Source: Comamonadaceae bacterium (GTDB lineage Bacteria > Pseudomonadota > Gammaproteobacteria > Burkholderiales > Burkholderiaceae_C). Taken from it: DNA of 64,000 nt. How positions within the stretch are numbered: the stretch's first letter is position 1. Below are more model-generated notes on this DNA. The model was not told the origin of the DNA and did not search any database. It saw only the letters and a program-made list of their open reading frames with translations. The letters are not shown here. The stretch covers positions 62,001 to 126,000 of the forward strand of contig JAIXOZ010000078.1 in the NCBI GenBank assembly GCA_027486495.1, in the 5' to 3' direction.

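Overview
The window is about 64 kb of GC-rich DNA with the gene style of a betaproteobacterium. It probably belongs to the Burkholderiales, family Comamonadaceae (Limnohabitans/Rhodoferax-like). This is inferred from the protein families, the compact ATGA-overlapping operons and the aroC–MFS pairing; no rRNA or other marker is present to prove it. I saw no tRNA, rRNA, insertion sequence or CRISPR array.

Layout. (1) 0.2-5.5 kb: a small two-CBS-domain protein, then a complete type I secretion system as an overlapping operon (TolC-like outer-membrane channel, LapB/HlyB-type ABC exporter with an inactive C39-like domain, HlyD-type membrane fusion protein). No substrate gene lies next to it. (2) 5.5-8.8 kb: housekeeping genes, namely chorismate synthase (aroC), an MFS permease and an alpha/beta hydrolase. 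(3) 8.8-12.7 kb: a minus-strand operon with a flavin-dependent (SsuD-like) monooxygenase, an aldo/keto reductase and a flavin reductase, followed by a frameshifted TauE/SafE-type exporter remnant. A divergent GntR/UTRA regulator lies upstream. Together they suggest sulfonate or similar oxidative catabolism. (4) 12.9-15.6 kb: a two-component system (OmpR-type regulator and 7TM-DISM histidine kinase), transcribed divergently from region 5. The kinase start is flanked by an operator-like inverted repeat.

(5) 15.9 kb to the window end: the striking part. One plus-strand operon encodes a SapC-family protein, a TolC-like channel, a HlyD-like adaptor, a GAF–TM–HlyD fusion, a PqqD–M50 peptidase–HlyD fusion, a short SecA-like ATPase and a 296-residue protein of unknown family. 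It ends in a single open reading frame that starts at 26337 and is still open at 64000, more than 12,550 residues. The giant protein begins with a LEPR-XLL-like motif (LEERVLLSAEP). It continues with about 23 kb of beta-solenoid/adhesin-like sequence studded with Y-x-Y-x-G...W beads, then about ten 177-residue repeats, most with EF-hand-like calcium loops. After these come BNR/Asp-box modules, four LPLI-KSL-D-L motif blocks, RTX nonapeptide repeats and a second BNR module. No cysteine was seen in the parts I translated.

The last genes of this operon overlap each other by 4-11 bases and run straight into the giant gene. I infer that the cluster is a dedicated machine for exporting and maturing a giant cell-surface or released protein, controlled by the divergent two-component system. 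The type I system at the left end is an alternative or additional route. The machine's mode of action is not shown by the sequence.
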